Part shown: positions 53,175-61,723 of the stretch, one piece after another
How the letters are laid out: every line of letters begins with the position of its first letter
Numbering within the stretch: position 1 is the stretch's first letter
Source: Pseudobacteriovorax antillogorgiicola
Lineage (GTDB): Bacteria; Bdellovibrionota_B; Oligoflexia; Oligoflexales; Oligoflexaceae
DNA: 64,000 nt
Direction: 5' to 3'
Assembly (NCBI RefSeq): GCF_900177345.1
Contig: NZ_FWZT01000009.1
Span: 62,001 to 126,000, forward strand
Program-made: the position numbers and the translations under genes
The notes under the pieces: model-generated
The model's database searches: none
What the model was told of the DNA's origin: nothing
What the model saw: only the letters and a program-made list of their open reading frames with translations

Positions 53175-53714
53175 TTATGCCTTCGACCTCGCACAATGAG
53201 CCCAAACGCGGGAGGGAGGTTCGCCTTCTTCCAAAGCTTCCATAATCATTCGTTGTTGCGCTAACATGATGTGTTCCTCTTCTACATCTAGATGGTCGTG
53301 GCCACAAAGGTGAAGGATACCATGGACCAATAAAAAACATACCTCACGGTCTAAACTCTGACCGATATTTTTCGCGTTTTCTTCAGCGTCGACAAGGGAT
53401 ATTGCCAGATCTCCCAAAAGGCGTGGGGGGCCATCTGTGGGATCTACGTTTCTGAAAGGCGACTCGACTGTCGGTGGTGGGTCAAAATCTTGTTGGGGAA
53501 AGGACAGTACATCTGTCGATTTATCTTTGTCTCGATACTCCTGATTGAGCTTTCGCATTTCCTCAGGGGAGGGAAAATCCACAGATAGCTCATAGTCGTC
53601 GACGCCAAGTCGTTTTTGGATCTCTTTTGACACGCGCTCGATCTGATCGAAGTTTACAAGGTAGGTATGCGGTCCAAAGCTGAATTCGTAATTACTCGTA
53701 CTGTCAGGTTCCAA
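53175..53714 (-). CDS. ybeY: rRNA maturation endonuclease YbeY
   Basis: A 179-aa protein with the zinc site H-x3-H-x5-H in HGILHLCGHDHLDVEEE. Typical upstream segments are EEMRKLNQEYRDKDKSTDVLSFP and GDLAISLVDAEENAKN. YbeY is a metal-dependent RNase in 16S rRNA 3' maturation and ribosome quality control. It is followed by the corC-like gene and preceded, 17 bp upstream, by an 88-aa gene. The C-terminus has an extra RVWAHCARSKA tail. Confidence 0.94.
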   Translation of the reverse strand: MEPDSTSNYEFSFGPHTYLVNFDQIERVSKEIQKRLGVDDYELSVDFPSPEEMRKLNQEYRDKDKSTDVLSFPQQDFDPPPTVESPFRNVDPTDGPPRLLGDLAISLVDAEENAKNIGQSLDREVCFLLVHGILHLCGHDHLDVEEEHIMLAQQRMIMEALEEGEPPSRVWAHCARSKA

Positions 53715-53730
53715 TGGTTTCGAATGTCTC

Positions 53731-53997
53731 CTAGTCTGAGCTACTGAGCTTAATCAAAAGACCAGACTTTGGGGGTTTTTTGTCTTTAACCCTTAGTGTA
53801 TGGCTTGTTTTAAAATCATCAAGGCTGGCAACCTGGCACAACCTCGTCGTGCTACTACAATTATCCGAATTTCCTCTGAAAATCAGCAGACTTTTTGCAA
53901 AGTTTTTTATGTCCTCTTCCCTAAGGGTCGGCTCGCTTGCTGACTCAGGATTGAAAAGGTCAATGATTTTAGATTCTTGTTTCGATGCCTGAGACAT
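53731..53997 (-). CDS. Small protein in the trmB-ybeY interval, unknown
   Basis: An 88-aa protein with AAGGA a few bases before its ATG. It is cytoplasmic and charged, with two Cys (DNCSSTTRLCQV) and a basic C-terminus (RVKDKKPPKSGLLIKLSSSD). I do not recognise a family. It lies 17 bp upstream of ybeY on the same strand, so co-expression is likely. A small hairpin (54017-54035) sits upstream, between this gene and trmB. Confidence 0.55.
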   Translation of the reverse strand: MSQASKQESKIIDLFNPESASEPTLREEDIKNFAKSLLIFRGNSDNCSSTTRLCQVASLDDFKTSHTLRVKDKKPPKSGLLIKLSSSD

Positions 53998-54130
53998 AAT
54001 GATCCTTGGTGTCGAACTGCCGATCTCTTCGGCAGAATCGTGTGGGGCTTTAAGCTTGTCCCTTTAGGCTGGAATTGCAAATTCGGTCTCGCGATCAGAA
54101 GGCCTAGCTCTATTCTAAAGCTTTGCTGAC

Positions 54131-54835
54131 TTATTTGGAATTTCTCCAGCAAATTTCATAGGTGGGAAGCCCTTGCTCGGTGAAGTGACGCTCGAAGCGG
54201 GAGGTATAAATCTCGCTAGGAATCCCTTGAGGCGCAGGCTCTATGGCGAATAGGTCGGCGGCGATTGGTAGAACTTGGTCAAAATATGGTTTGTGGTCCG
54301 TTTTGAACCAAAGGAACGCTCCTGGCTTTAAGATCTTCTTAAGGCCAAGCAGGAATTCGTGGTTGATCAGCCTATTTTTTTGTTGCCGTTTTTTCTTCGC
54401 CCATGGGTCAGGAAAGAAAATCAATGCTCCGCTGAGTTCTGATTCTTCAAAGACCTGCTCCAAAGCGCGGCCATTGCATAGGAGGCTGCGCAGGTTATGG
54501 AGGCCAAGGGTCTGGGCTTTTTCCGCGAGGGTCACGACTCGTTTGAAGGTGATATCAACACCCACAAATCCCGTGTCTGGGTGATTTGCAGCCATTTTTT
54601 TTAATACTTCGCCCTTGTGAGAACCAACTTCTAAGACTAGGTCCTCAGGCGGCTTTGCCATGGTGTTGGCGAACTCAGAGCGCCAAGCTCCCTGGAGAGG
54701 CTTGAGTCGTGGTCCGTAAAGCACAGGTAGAGATCCATTTTCCATACCTTCGCGCATCTTGCTCAGGAATGGATTCACATCGGTGTTTAAATTCTGTGTG
54801 GGGTCGTGAAATGGATCTTCAATTCGAATCGGCAT
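54131..54835 (-). CDS. trmB: tRNA (guanine-N7-)-methyltransferase TrmB
   Basis: About 234 aa from ATG 54835, chosen because further upstream codons would run into the 3' end of rnpB. It has the class I SAM-methyltransferase motif (LVLEVGSHKGEVL), FVGVDITFKRV and the TrmB-specific FFPDPWAKKKRQQKNRL. The C-terminal YTSRFERHFTEQGLPTYEI also fits. It makes m7G46 in the variable loop of tRNA. It is downstream of rnpB on the same strand. Confidence 0.92.
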   Translation of the reverse strand: MPIRIEDPFHDPTQNLNTDVNPFLSKMREGMENGSLPVLYGPRLKPLQGAWRSEFANTMAKPPEDLVLEVGSHKGEVLKKMAANHPDTGFVGVDITFKRVVTLAEKAQTLGLHNLRSLLCNGRALEQVFEESELSGALIFFPDPWAKKKRQQKNRLINHEFLLGLKKILKPGAFLWFKTDHKPYFDQVLPIAADLFAIEPAPQGIPSEIYTSRFERHFTEQGLPTYEICWRNSK

Positions 54836-54875
54836 GAGTTGTCCTATGTAGTCTTGAGTCCCAGGTGAAGCGCAG

Positions 54876-55258
54876 CCTTTAGCCGGTCTATGAGCCGGAT
54901 TCTGTCGTAGCGAGCCGAAACTCGCCGAGACTATCATTAATCTTGGACAGCTGTTGCCAACTGCCTCCTTGCGACCTACCCAAGGGCATGTCGGGTCAAC
55001 ACTGCAACTCTAAGGTTGCACCCTTTGCTTGGCCTTGCTTCGGATGGGGTTTACCTAGCCAGTCTGTTACCAGAACTGCTGGTGAGCTCTTACCTCACCG
55101 TTTCAGCCTTACCTCCCGAGAGAGGCGGTTTACTTTCTGTTGCACTTGCCGTCGGGTTTCCCCGCCTGGCCGTTAGCCAGCATCCTACCCTATGAAGTCC
55201 GGACTTTCCTCAGCGTACTGCGATAGTCCAACCAGCATAAGCTGGCGACACCTGGGAG
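54876..55258 (-). ncRNA. rnpB: RNase P RNA (class A)
   Basis: The minus strand has the hallmark GAGGAAAGTCCGGAC near the 5' end (about 55203-55217), then GGAAACCCGACGG and AAGTGCAACAGAAAG. The 3' region has ACAGAATCCGGCTCATAGACCGG, closing the P4 helix, as in class A RNA. Boundaries are estimated from pairing of the ends (GTCGCCAGCTTATGCTGG at the 5' P3-like hairpin) and are uncertain by a few bases. It is the catalytic RNA of RNase P, which matures tRNA 5' ends. It lies between the RNHCP gene and trmB. Confidence 0.92.
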
Positions 55259-55305
55259 AGCATATTTAAAGGGTTTCTCATGGGATGTCAATGAAGCATT
55301 TATGA

Positions 55306-55635
55306 TTATTTTCTAGGAGTTAGGGCAAGGATCTGATCGTAGTCATCCCCTTGGATGCCATCCTCTAAGAGGGCGATGTTACGCGTCTTTTCCCCACAGC
55401 GCTGGCATTTGAAGTCGATCATGAGGCCTTTTTTTGAATGAAAATGGTACCCAATGGGTTTCAAAAGCCCACGGCACGGATTGGCTCGATCGCCTGGTAA
55501 CTTGTCGACATGTTTGGAGTAAAGGCAATAGGGGCAGTGGTTTCTACAGGTCTTCTCCGAGAGGGGGACCTTCTTGCCGCAGTTTTCACAGCTAAACTCT
55601 TCATTGATTTTCTTGAAATTCTGTTGGTTTATCAC
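55306..55635 (-). CDS. RNHCP-domain zinc-ribbon-like protein
   Basis: A 109-aa protein with Cys pairs CENCG, CPYC (within CRNHCPYCLYSKHVD), and CQRCG. The CRNHCPxC motif names the RNHCP domain family. The Cys spacing predicts two zinc-ribbon-like knuckles. The function of the family is unknown. It lies upstream of rnpB on the same strand and may share its transcript. Confidence 0.85.
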   Translation of the reverse strand: MINQQNFKKINEEFSCENCGKKVPLSEKTCRNHCPYCLYSKHVDKLPGDRANPCRGLLKPIGYHFHSKKGLMIDFKCQRCGEKTRNIALLEDGIQGDDYDQILALTPRK

Positions 55636-55770
55636 CTAGAAGCCTCCTGCCAGACCCAATTCTCAAGGGTTTTACGGCAAAAGCTCTAACCTGTCAAATA
55701 AGACACCTAAATATTATGGGATAAGTTCCGAAAACTTCTACTACCACCCACTTGGCAAGGACTGGCAAGG

Positions 55771-57123
55771 ATGTCAAAACCCCTTATCGTTTATCTGATC
55801 ACCATAGCTGTTTGTATCCTGTCTTGCCGCAGTGGTAGCTCGGGCGGAGGAAGTACTGGCACGAGCACAGGTGTCACCGTGTCTGGAGTTGTGAAGAGTT
55901 CTTCAGGCAGTCAGTCTGAGATGGTTAGTTGGGTGATTGTTTTTGTGGAGCGGGATAGCGGTCTATCTCAATTTGGTGTCCTTGGCTCTCTCGGAAATTA
56001 TGAGATTGAAAACGTCAGGCTCAGCCAACCCCAAACCATTGTTTTGCTGGACCCTCAGTATAGGCTCTCTGCGGTCTTGACCTCCCCTGGTACGACCACT
56101 GGCACCATCTTTCAGTACTTCACAAGTAATCTCGTGACCATCCCGTCACTGGTTCACCAGGGGCCGGTGATAAAATTTTCGGATACTTCGAGCATAGCCT
56201 GGACAGCAAACACCGCCGGCGATAGTGATTCGGATTTGATCCCGGACGGGCTCGATGCCATTTCATTGGGTCTTGCGGACACTGATGCCGACGGCATCGA
56301 TAATAGCACCGATTTCGACCTGGATGGGGATGGAATCATCAACTGGTACGATGATGATGACGATGGTGACGAAACCATCGATGTCTACGATACCGACGCC
56401 AACGGCGACGATATTGCTGACTTGTCCCAGTCTATTGGTGAGCTGTATTTCAGCCAAGATCTTGAGTTTGTTGCAGTTCAGGTGATTCAAGAGGTTCAAT
56501 CTGACTCAAGCTTGGCATCCAGTCTCATCCTCAGCGCCAAAGCAAGTAGCACCGGCAGTATCGATACTATCGCCATTGCCGGGCCAGACATTCTGCTGGA
56601 GGATGCTACTGCCAATGTTACCACCGACGATCAAACGTCAACCACCGCTTGGGATCGAACGTTGCTAGACGATGGTCTCAGTGAGGATGGTAACAGTGAC
56701 GATCTTCTCTATGCGCGATCGGTGAATCTGGGGTCTGGAAAGAGCCCGAAAGCCAACCAGCTTATATTTTTTACAGTGACAGACACCAGTGCGGTGGCTT
56801 GGTCCTATCCCTATTCGTTCCCATCCCTAACTTCGGGAGTGGTTAGTGGTTCTTTTGACAGTACCACCAGTACGGTTACCAAATCGGGATCGCCGTTTTC
56901 AGTAGCAGAAAACTACAGTTGGTCCGTGCACGTCTTCGATGCCCAGGGGGTCAAGATCTATGGTTCAGAATCTGTCGCAGGTACTGTTGATACCTTCTCA
57001 ATTCCTTCAGGCATCCTGGATAATACTCAAACCTACACCGCTCAGGTAGTAGCAAGTACCATTGACCGGATTAATAGCTATCCCACTTGGACGGTTAAAA
57101 GCCTCAATTTCTCTCTTAACTAA
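55771..57123 (+). CDS. Asp-rich (Ca2+-binding-like) surface lipoprotein
   Basis: A 450-aa protein with a signal ending ILSC (lipobox Cys19), then a Gly/Ser/Thr linker. A carboxypeptidase-regulatory-like domain follows at ~residues 35-125 (VSGVVKSSSGSQ...NYEIENVRLSQP). Residues ~155-215 contain thrombospondin-type-3-like repeats: DSDLIPDGLDA, DTDADGIDNSTDFDLDGDGI, YDDDDDGDETIDVYDTDANGDD. These fit Ca2+ binding. The remainder is beta-rich, FN3-like at the end (SWSVHVFDAQGVKIYGSESV). It is likely an outer-membrane adhesin or scaffold. No catalytic motif. Confidence 0.75.
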   Translation: MSKPLIVYLITIAVCILSCRSGSSGGGSTGTSTGVTVSGVVKSSSGSQSEMVSWVIVFVERDSGLSQFGVLGSLGNYEIENVRLSQPQTIVLLDPQYRLSAVLTSPGTTTGTIFQYFTSNLVTIPSLVHQGPVIKFSDTSSIAWTANTAGDSDSDLIPDGLDAISLGLADTDADGIDNSTDFDLDGDGIINWYDDDDDGDETIDVYDTDANGDDIADLSQSIGELYFSQDLEFVAVQVIQEVQSDSSLASSLILSAKASSTGSIDTIAIAGPDILLEDATANVTTDDQTSTTAWDRTLLDDGLSEDGNSDDLLYARSVNLGSGKSPKANQLIFFTVTDTSAVAWSYPYSFPSLTSGVVSGSFDSTTSTVTKSGSPFSVAENYSWSVHVFDAQGVKIYGSESVAGTVDTFSIPSGILDNTQTYTAQVVASTIDRINSYPTWTVKSLNFSLN

Positions 57124-57296
57124 TATGCGGGCTACCTGCTCTTGGTCAGCCGTTGGCAAATGATTCTCAGCCACGTATGATAGGCCTGATGTCCTTTGAC
57201 TCACGCTAAGCAGTGCTTGGCTCGGGTTTGGTATTGAATCATGTCTCCAGCAGGTATAGGATGCGGAGGCTTTTTTTCGTTGAAGAGGAAGATACC

Positions 57297-57449
57297 ATGA
57301 TCTTTTCAAGTGATGATTTTCGGATCGAATCAGTTTCAGATTTTATTACGTTCCTACCGGTAGCCTTCTTTCTTGGCTTGGTTGCTCCCTTTTTGATCGG
57401 AGCCTACACCTTAGGGTTTGTCATGGATGTCACCGGCTGGCTTGACTAA
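57297..57449 (+). CDS. 50-aa membrane peptide
   Basis: From ATG 57297 with GAGGAAG upstream; a longer frame from TTG 57213 has no site. The sequence (MIFSSDDFRIESVSDFITFL, then PVAFFLGLVAPFLIGAYTLGFV) has one or two transmembrane segments and an acidic start. No family recognised. It is 25 bp ahead of the aldo/keto reductase start codon and may share its promoter. Confidence 0.5.
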   Translation: MIFSSDDFRIESVSDFITFLPVAFFLGLVAPFLIGAYTLGFVMDVTGWLD

Positions 57450-57474
57450 TTGACATGTTAAACCTAACAGGCTC

Positions 57475-58386
57475 TTGCCTGCTAGGTTTGGAGGTTGCAG
57501 TGAATCCAAGTGGGACACTTCACCCAAAGCTTTCTCCTATGGGGTATGGCGAATCTTAGAAGGAATCGATGGCGATCCTAGCGAAGTGATTCGCAAGCGC
57601 ATCGAGTTTTGCCTTGAGCTTGGCATTACCACCTTCGATCATGCCGATATCTATGGTGACTATGAGTGTGAGGCTGCCTTTGGCAAGGTCCTGAAGGATG
57701 TTCCTTCGCTAAAGTCTCAAATTCAAGTGGTGACCAAGGCTGGTATCAAGCTGAAGTCGGCAAAGTTTCCCGATCGCCAGGTGAAATCCTATGATACGAG
57801 CTACAAGTATCTGATCCAAGCCGCAGAAAAATCTCTTCAGACCTTGAGTCTGGATGTGATTGATTTATTCCTTATCCATAGACCCGATCCATATATGAAT
57901 CTGCAAGAAACTGGTGCGGCCTTAAATGAGTTGGTATCCAGTGGGAAAGTGCGGGCGGTAGGAGTATCGAACTTCAGACCTGATCAAGTTACATACCTCA
58001 ATCGCGAATTGAGCCAGCCCCTTGCTGCCAATCAAATTGAATTGAGTGTGCTCGCGCAAGATCCCCTATGGGACGGAACGCTCGATCAATGCCAAAGTTT
58101 GAAGATGTTGCCTATGGTCTGGTCGCCATTGGCCGGTGGTGCTCTATTCAAGGATGACCACAAACCTGTGCGTTCAGAGCTAGAGTTGATTGCGGAAAAA
58201 TATCAGTGCGACGTGGCGACCCTTGCCTTGGCTTGGTTGATGAACCACCCTTCAAAGCCCATTCCGATCATCGGCTCGAACCAACGGAGTCGCATCCATA
58301 CCCTGGCCACGGCTAGAAATATCGAATTGGAGCGGGACGATTGGTATAAGATACTGGAGCTTGGTGCGGGACGTGAGGTTCCTTAA
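57475..58386 (+). CDS. YdhF-like aldo/keto reductase, 5' end uncertain
   Basis: A 303-aa (beta/alpha)8 oxidoreductase of the AKR family, close to E. coli YdhF: DHADIYGDYECEAAFG (catalytic Asp/Tyr region), IQVVTKAGI (Lys), DLFLIHRPDP (His), RAVGVSNFRPDQ, AANQIELSV and IPIIGSNQRSR. NADPH-dependent reduction of carbonyls is likely. In the open frame the start is TTG 57475, with only a poor site. A GTG at 57500 with an excellent GGAGG (57490-57494) starts in another frame as VNPSGTLHPKLSPMG; adding one G in the GGGG run at 57541-57544 would join it to VWRILEG. So either a 1-nt frameshift (or a sequence error) or the TTG start is true. Confidence 0.85.
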   Translation: MPARFGGCSESKWDTSPKAFSYGVWRILEGIDGDPSEVIRKRIEFCLELGITTFDHADIYGDYECEAAFGKVLKDVPSLKSQIQVVTKAGIKLKSAKFPDRQVKSYDTSYKYLIQAAEKSLQTLSLDVIDLFLIHRPDPYMNLQETGAALNELVSSGKVRAVGVSNFRPDQVTYLNRELSQPLAANQIELSVLAQDPLWDGTLDQCQSLKMLPMVWSPLAGGALFKDDHKPVRSELELIAEKYQCDVATLALAWLMNHPSKPIPIIGSNQRSRIHTLATARNIELERDDWYKILELGAGREVP

Positions 58387-58390
58387 ATCT

Positions 58391-58445
58391 GGTCTCACAG
58401 ACCTCAAATAAAGAAAAGGAGTGGCCACCGAAGACGATGGCCTCA
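58391..58445. terminator. Hairpins between AKR and ccm operon
   Basis: Two stems between convergent genes: GGTCT/AGACC (58391-58403) and GGCCACCG/CGATGGCC (58423-58442, one G-T pair). On the minus strand the latter is followed by a T-rich stretch, so it may end the ccm operon. Confidence 0.7.
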
Positions 58446-58456
58446 ATAGAAGGTCA

Positions 58457-59047
58457 TTACTGGGGTTGATTTAGCATTGCCGCGAATTCTTGAAGCTTAG
58501 CTTCAGAGACGGGGCCAGCTTCTTTGTGCAGAATCATTCCCTCTGAATTGATAACGAAGGTTTCGGGAACACCTGTGACACCATAGTTGATAGCTGCCGA
58601 GCCGTCAGTGTCTAAACCCAGGATATAGGTCTTACCATACTGGGCTGCGAAGCGGCGGGCGTCTTCAGGAGTATCCTGAATGGCAACACCCACAACTTTG
58701 ACACCATTATCCTGGTAGGCCTTCCAAAACCTTTCGAAGTCATGAGCTTCTGCGCGACAGCTGTAACACCAGCTTGCCCAGAAGTTTAGGATGAGTCCTT
58801 GGCCTTTGAAATCTTTGAGGTCGAAGTATTCTTCGTTAGTTTCGTTCATATACTGCCTACCCTGAAGCCATTCAGCCTTAAAATCCAAGGCTGGCTTATT
58901 CAGTAGGGCAGATGGAATCTGGTTAGGGTTGAGATCAAGCCCTTTGCGAAGCATGATAACAAAGCCAATCCCAATAGCGATCATACCGATGCTCAGGATT
59001 ATATGCTTGCGGCTCTTACCGGGGACTTTAACCTCTTGGTCAGCCAT
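58457..59047 (-). CDS. ccmG: Membrane-anchored thioredoxin, CcmG/DsbE-like
   Basis: A 196-aa protein with an N-terminal transmembrane anchor (KHIILSIGMIAIGIGFVIMLR). The periplasmic thioredoxin domain has FWASWCYSCRAEAHDF (CxxC active site), VVGVAIQDTPEDARRFAAQYG and GVTGVPETFVINSEG (cis-Pro). It probably keeps apocytochrome CXXCH cysteines reduced. It is the last gene of the ccmABCDE operon, so CcmG is a good name. There is a His-free active site (CYSC) rather than the usual CPTC. Confidence 0.86.
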   Translation of the reverse strand: MADQEVKVPGKSRKHIILSIGMIAIGIGFVIMLRKGLDLNPNQIPSALLNKPALDFKAEWLQGRQYMNETNEEYFDLKDFKGQGLILNFWASWCYSCRAEAHDFERFWKAYQDNGVKVVGVAIQDTPEDARRFAAQYGKTYILGLDTDGSAAINYGVTGVPETFVINSEGMILHKEAGPVSEAKLQEFAAMLNQPQ

Positions 59048-59061
59048 ATTTGGCCTCCTTC

Positions 59062-59520
59062 TCAGTACTTCTCATTCTTAAAAATTGACTCTTCAAGCAG
59101 TGCCTTGTTCATACTACTATGATCGTCAGGTTTTTTATACTCTTCCGAGTGCTTCACCATCAAGCGCTTTGCTACCATTTGCTTGCCATCAGAAGAAATC
59201 CGGCCCTCCACCACGACCCCTTGATTTTCCTTGAACATATCAGGTGGCGTGCCATTATGGTTGATGGTGATTTCAGAGCCTTTCATGTCCGATAGGGTGA
59301 AGGCTAGTTTGATGTCAGTGGGTTGCCAGTCGACGGACCCAGCTTTAACCATGCCACCGACCTTGATCGTTTTAACAGAAAGCTCATCTGACTGTGCTAA
59401 GGCTTCCTTTGGGGTGTAAAAGTAGACCACGTTATCGCCGAAGTTCAGCATGGAACCTGCTGCTGCGGCAACGATAATAACAAATACACCGATAATCCAT
59501 TTTAAATATGATTGCTTCAT
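59062..59520 (-). CDS. ccmE: Cytochrome c maturation haem chaperone CcmE
   Basis: A 152-aa protein from ATG 59520 (AAAGGA upstream; an in-frame ATG at 59586 would overlap ccmD). N-terminal membrane helix (WIIGVFVIIVAAAAGSML), then a periplasmic OB-fold domain (IKVGGMVKAGSVDWQ; VVVEGRISSDGKQM). The haem-binding His lies in MVKHSEEYKKP, matching the LAKHDExYxP motif. CcmE carries haem covalently to CcmF/H. The ccmD gene ends 2 bp upstream. Confidence 0.93.
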   Translation of the reverse strand: MKQSYLKWIIGVFVIIVAAAAGSMLNFGDNVVYFYTPKEALAQSDELSVKTIKVGGMVKAGSVDWQPTDIKLAFTLSDMKGSEITINHNGTPPDMFKENQGVVVEGRISSDGKQMVAKRLMVKHSEEYKKPDDHSSMNKALLEESIFKNEKY

Positions 59521-59522
59521 GT

Positions 59523-59675
59523 TTAGTCCTTTCTTTTCACTGCTTCTTGCAAGATACGTAGTTGTCGTCGTTGTGTTACTAGCCAAATAGTAAATCCGCC
59601 TATGAGTAATACAGCGACTCCATAAGCGCCAGCGATAAACGGTACGGGATCTATGCCTTCTCCGTATGGGCTCAT
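59523..59675 (-). CDS. ccmD: Cytochrome c maturation protein CcmD
   Basis: A 50-aa protein with GGAGG eight bases before ATG 59675. Sequence begins MSPYGEGIDPVPFIAGAYGV, then one transmembrane helix (AVLLIGGFTIWLVTQ) and a basic/helical tail (RRQLRILQEAVKRKD). This is the size, topology and position of CcmD, which stabilises the CcmABC-haem-CcmE complex. It lies between ccmC and ccmE, 12 bp after the ccmC stop. Confidence 0.88.
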   Translation of the reverse strand: MSPYGEGIDPVPFIAGAYGVAVLLIGGFTIWLVTQRRQLRILQEAVKRKD

Positions 59676-59687
59676 AGTCTGCCTCCT

Positions 59688-60377
59688 TTAGGGTGTCTGT
59701 TCGTATGATAAACGTTCGAGTTCTTCACTGATCATGAGATTCTTATAGCGTTGGTAAACTAGAAAGCCGCCTACGAGAATCATCACTGCCAAAGCGAATA
59801 GCAATGCCGATAGCATTTCTGGTGCCATCGTAGAATCGCCGCGGCGCATGATTGTAGGTGGCTGATGAAGGGTTCGCCACCACGTGACGCTCTTATAGAT
59901 AATAGGCACGTCGGCGGCAATCAAGATGCCAAGTGCGGCGCAAATTTTATTCCTCTGTGGGCCAGGGTGGAGTGAGCTATATAAGATTAAGTAGCCACAG
60001 TAGAGCAACGCCAGGATAAGAGTTGTCGTCAACCGTGCATCCCAATCCCACCAGACACCCCAAGTGGGGCGACCCCAGATAGAGCCTGTTGCTAGAGTTA
60101 GAATTGTAAAAATGAGACCAACTTCCGCAGATGCTTTTGCTACAAGGGGAGCACCCGACTGTTTCTTCACTAAGGCCCAGATGCTGACCACGAGAAGCAC
60201 AAAGGACGAGAAAAATGCCGCGAACGCTGAAGGAACGTGGAGGTAGATAATCCGGTAGACCTCTCCCATATGTTCCTCGGGCGGAGTGAACTTTAGGGCC
60301 CAAACCCAACTCACAGCCAAGAGCGCAAACACGCCGATGCCTGCGATCAAGTGCTTCTTATCCGATTCTTGTGTCAT
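59688..60377 (-). CDS. ccmC: Cytochrome c maturation protein CcmC
   Basis: A 229-aa membrane protein with six helices. The tryptophan-rich haem-handling motif is WGVWWDWDARLT. Conserved His occur in IYLHVPSAF (His46 region) and SSLHPGP (after helix 4). CcmC loads haem onto CcmE. It lies between ccmB and ccmD in the operon. Confidence 0.94.
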   Translation of the reverse strand: MTQESDKKHLIAGIGVFALLAVSWVWALKFTPPEEHMGEVYRIIYLHVPSAFAAFFSSFVLLVVSIWALVKKQSGAPLVAKASAEVGLIFTILTLATGSIWGRPTWGVWWDWDARLTTTLILALLYCGYLILYSSLHPGPQRNKICAALGILIAADVPIIYKSVTWWRTLHQPPTIMRRGDSTMAPEMLSALLFALAVMILVGGFLVYQRYKNLMISEELERLSYEQTP

Positions 60378-60389
60378 GATAGTCCCCTT

Positions 60390-61085
60390 TTATTCAGCCT
60401 TGACAAGTTCACCAAAGAGCAAAAGGCCCAATGTGAAATAAATGATACCAAATATAATAAGTAAGCCGAGCCATGAGCTAAGCAGCATGTCTAGGCTTTC
60501 GTTTTTTATTAATATGGCCTTTGAAGACTCCACTGCTGATAGCAAGACAGGGGTTGTCAAAGGGAAGTAAAGAAGCGGGTAGAGGATCTGCTTCGAGCCC
60601 GAACGCATGGTCATTGTCGAAAGTAAAACCCCTAGGGCCGACATTCCAGCAAGTGCCGTTAATGCCACTCCGATAAGGGACCAATCTACTAGAGAAACTC
60701 CGCTCTTGGCGTAGAAAAAGCTGGATAGGATCATGGTCGGGATTAGTATCAGTGTTCCCATTACCAAGACCAGAAGGTACTTGCCAAGAAACCACGCTGA
60801 CGATGAAATCGGGTAGGTTCGGAGCACGTCGAATACCCGATCCTGCATATCTGGGTCCAACGATCGCGAAAAGCTGATCTGGAGTGAAAAGAAAGCAGTT
60901 AAAAAGGTTTCCGCAACTAATAGGTGGGCGACTTCAGGGCCTTCGAGTTGGCCCACAGCAAAGGAAAACAAAACCAAAACCGTGATAGCGAATAACAATG
61001 GCGATAACCATCGCTCAGGTGTCGCCCACTCGACTTTAAGGCTTTGACTTAACAAGGCGCGCATTTGATTGAGGAATGTGGTCAT
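60390..61085 (-). CDS. ccmB: Cytochrome c maturation ABC permease CcmB
   Basis: A 231-aa protein with six transmembrane segments (LLFAITVLVLFSFAVGQL; LVMGTLILIPTMILSSFFYA; LALAGMSALGVLLSTMTM-like). The CcmB signature (QLEGPEVAHLLVAETFLTAFFSLQISFSRSLDPD) is well conserved. It partners the CcmA ATPase. It overlaps the ccmA end by 4 bp (ATGA). Confidence 0.92.
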   Translation of the reverse strand: MTTFLNQMRALLSQSLKVEWATPERWLSPLLFAITVLVLFSFAVGQLEGPEVAHLLVAETFLTAFFSLQISFSRSLDPDMQDRVFDVLRTYPISSSAWFLGKYLLVLVMGTLILIPTMILSSFFYAKSGVSLVDWSLIGVALTALAGMSALGVLLSTMTMRSGSKQILYPLLYFPLTTPVLLSAVESSKAILIKNESLDMLLSSWLGLLIIFGIIYFTLGLLLFGELVKAE

Positions 61086-61720
61086 CCTTTGACCTCCCTT
61101 TTTTCGATCCGGTATTCAGTGGGGTTGAAAGGCTGAAGGGGAGCCGTATCGTGACTCACCACAGCTGCGGAGCCACCGCGGTCGAGATGTTCTCGCAGGA
61201 TTGCCTGAAATTGTTCGATGCCTTTGATATCGAGTCCGTAGAGTGGCTCGTCCAATAGCCAAACCGGAGTATTAGACAGGTGCACTCGGGCTAATGAAAG
61301 CCGGCGCTTCATGCCCGTGGAGAACTTTTCTACAGGGAAATTTTTACGGATTAGAGGGTGATCGAGGCTCCACATCTTTAGCTCATCGACGATAGTTTGG
61401 TCCTGAGTAGGGTGCCCACGGAGACTCATCCAAAATCTTAGATTATCCATGGCATCCATCTTTCCGTAAAGGCCGTTGGCCTCTGCGGGAAGGTACTCGA
61501 TGTATGACCTGCGGTCTTTACAGGCTTGGCCCTCGTGAACATAAGTGATCGTACCCCCAGTCTCACGAATAAGGCCAGCGAGAATGCTCATTAGAGTCGT
61601 CTTGCCACAGCCGTTCGGGCCAGTGATATGTAGCAACTCACCAGGTTTCAATTCAAAGCCAACCCCTCTCAATATGGGGCGAAACTTATATCCAAAATTT
61701 AAATTCTTGACTTGGAGCAT
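61082..61720 (-). CDS. ccmA: Cytochrome c maturation ABC ATPase CcmA
   Basis: A 212-aa ATPase: Walker A GPNGCGKTTL, signature FSTGMKRRLSLARV, Walker B VWLLDEPLYGLD and a switch His (VVSHD). CcmAB releases haem-loaded CcmE from CcmCD. The upstream outer-membrane protein gene ends 3 bp before its ATG, so the two are very likely co-transcribed. Confidence 0.94.
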   Translation of the reverse strand: MLQVKNLNFGYKFRPILRGVGFELKPGELLHITGPNGCGKTTLMSILAGLIRETGGTITYVHEGQACKDRRSYIEYLPAEANGLYGKMDAMDNLRFWMSLRGHPTQDQTIVDELKMWSLDHPLIRKNFPVEKFSTGMKRRLSLARVHLSNTPVWLLDEPLYGLDIKGIEQFQAILREHLDRGGSAAVVSHDTAPLQPFNPTEYRIEKREVKG

Positions 61721-61723
61721 CAG

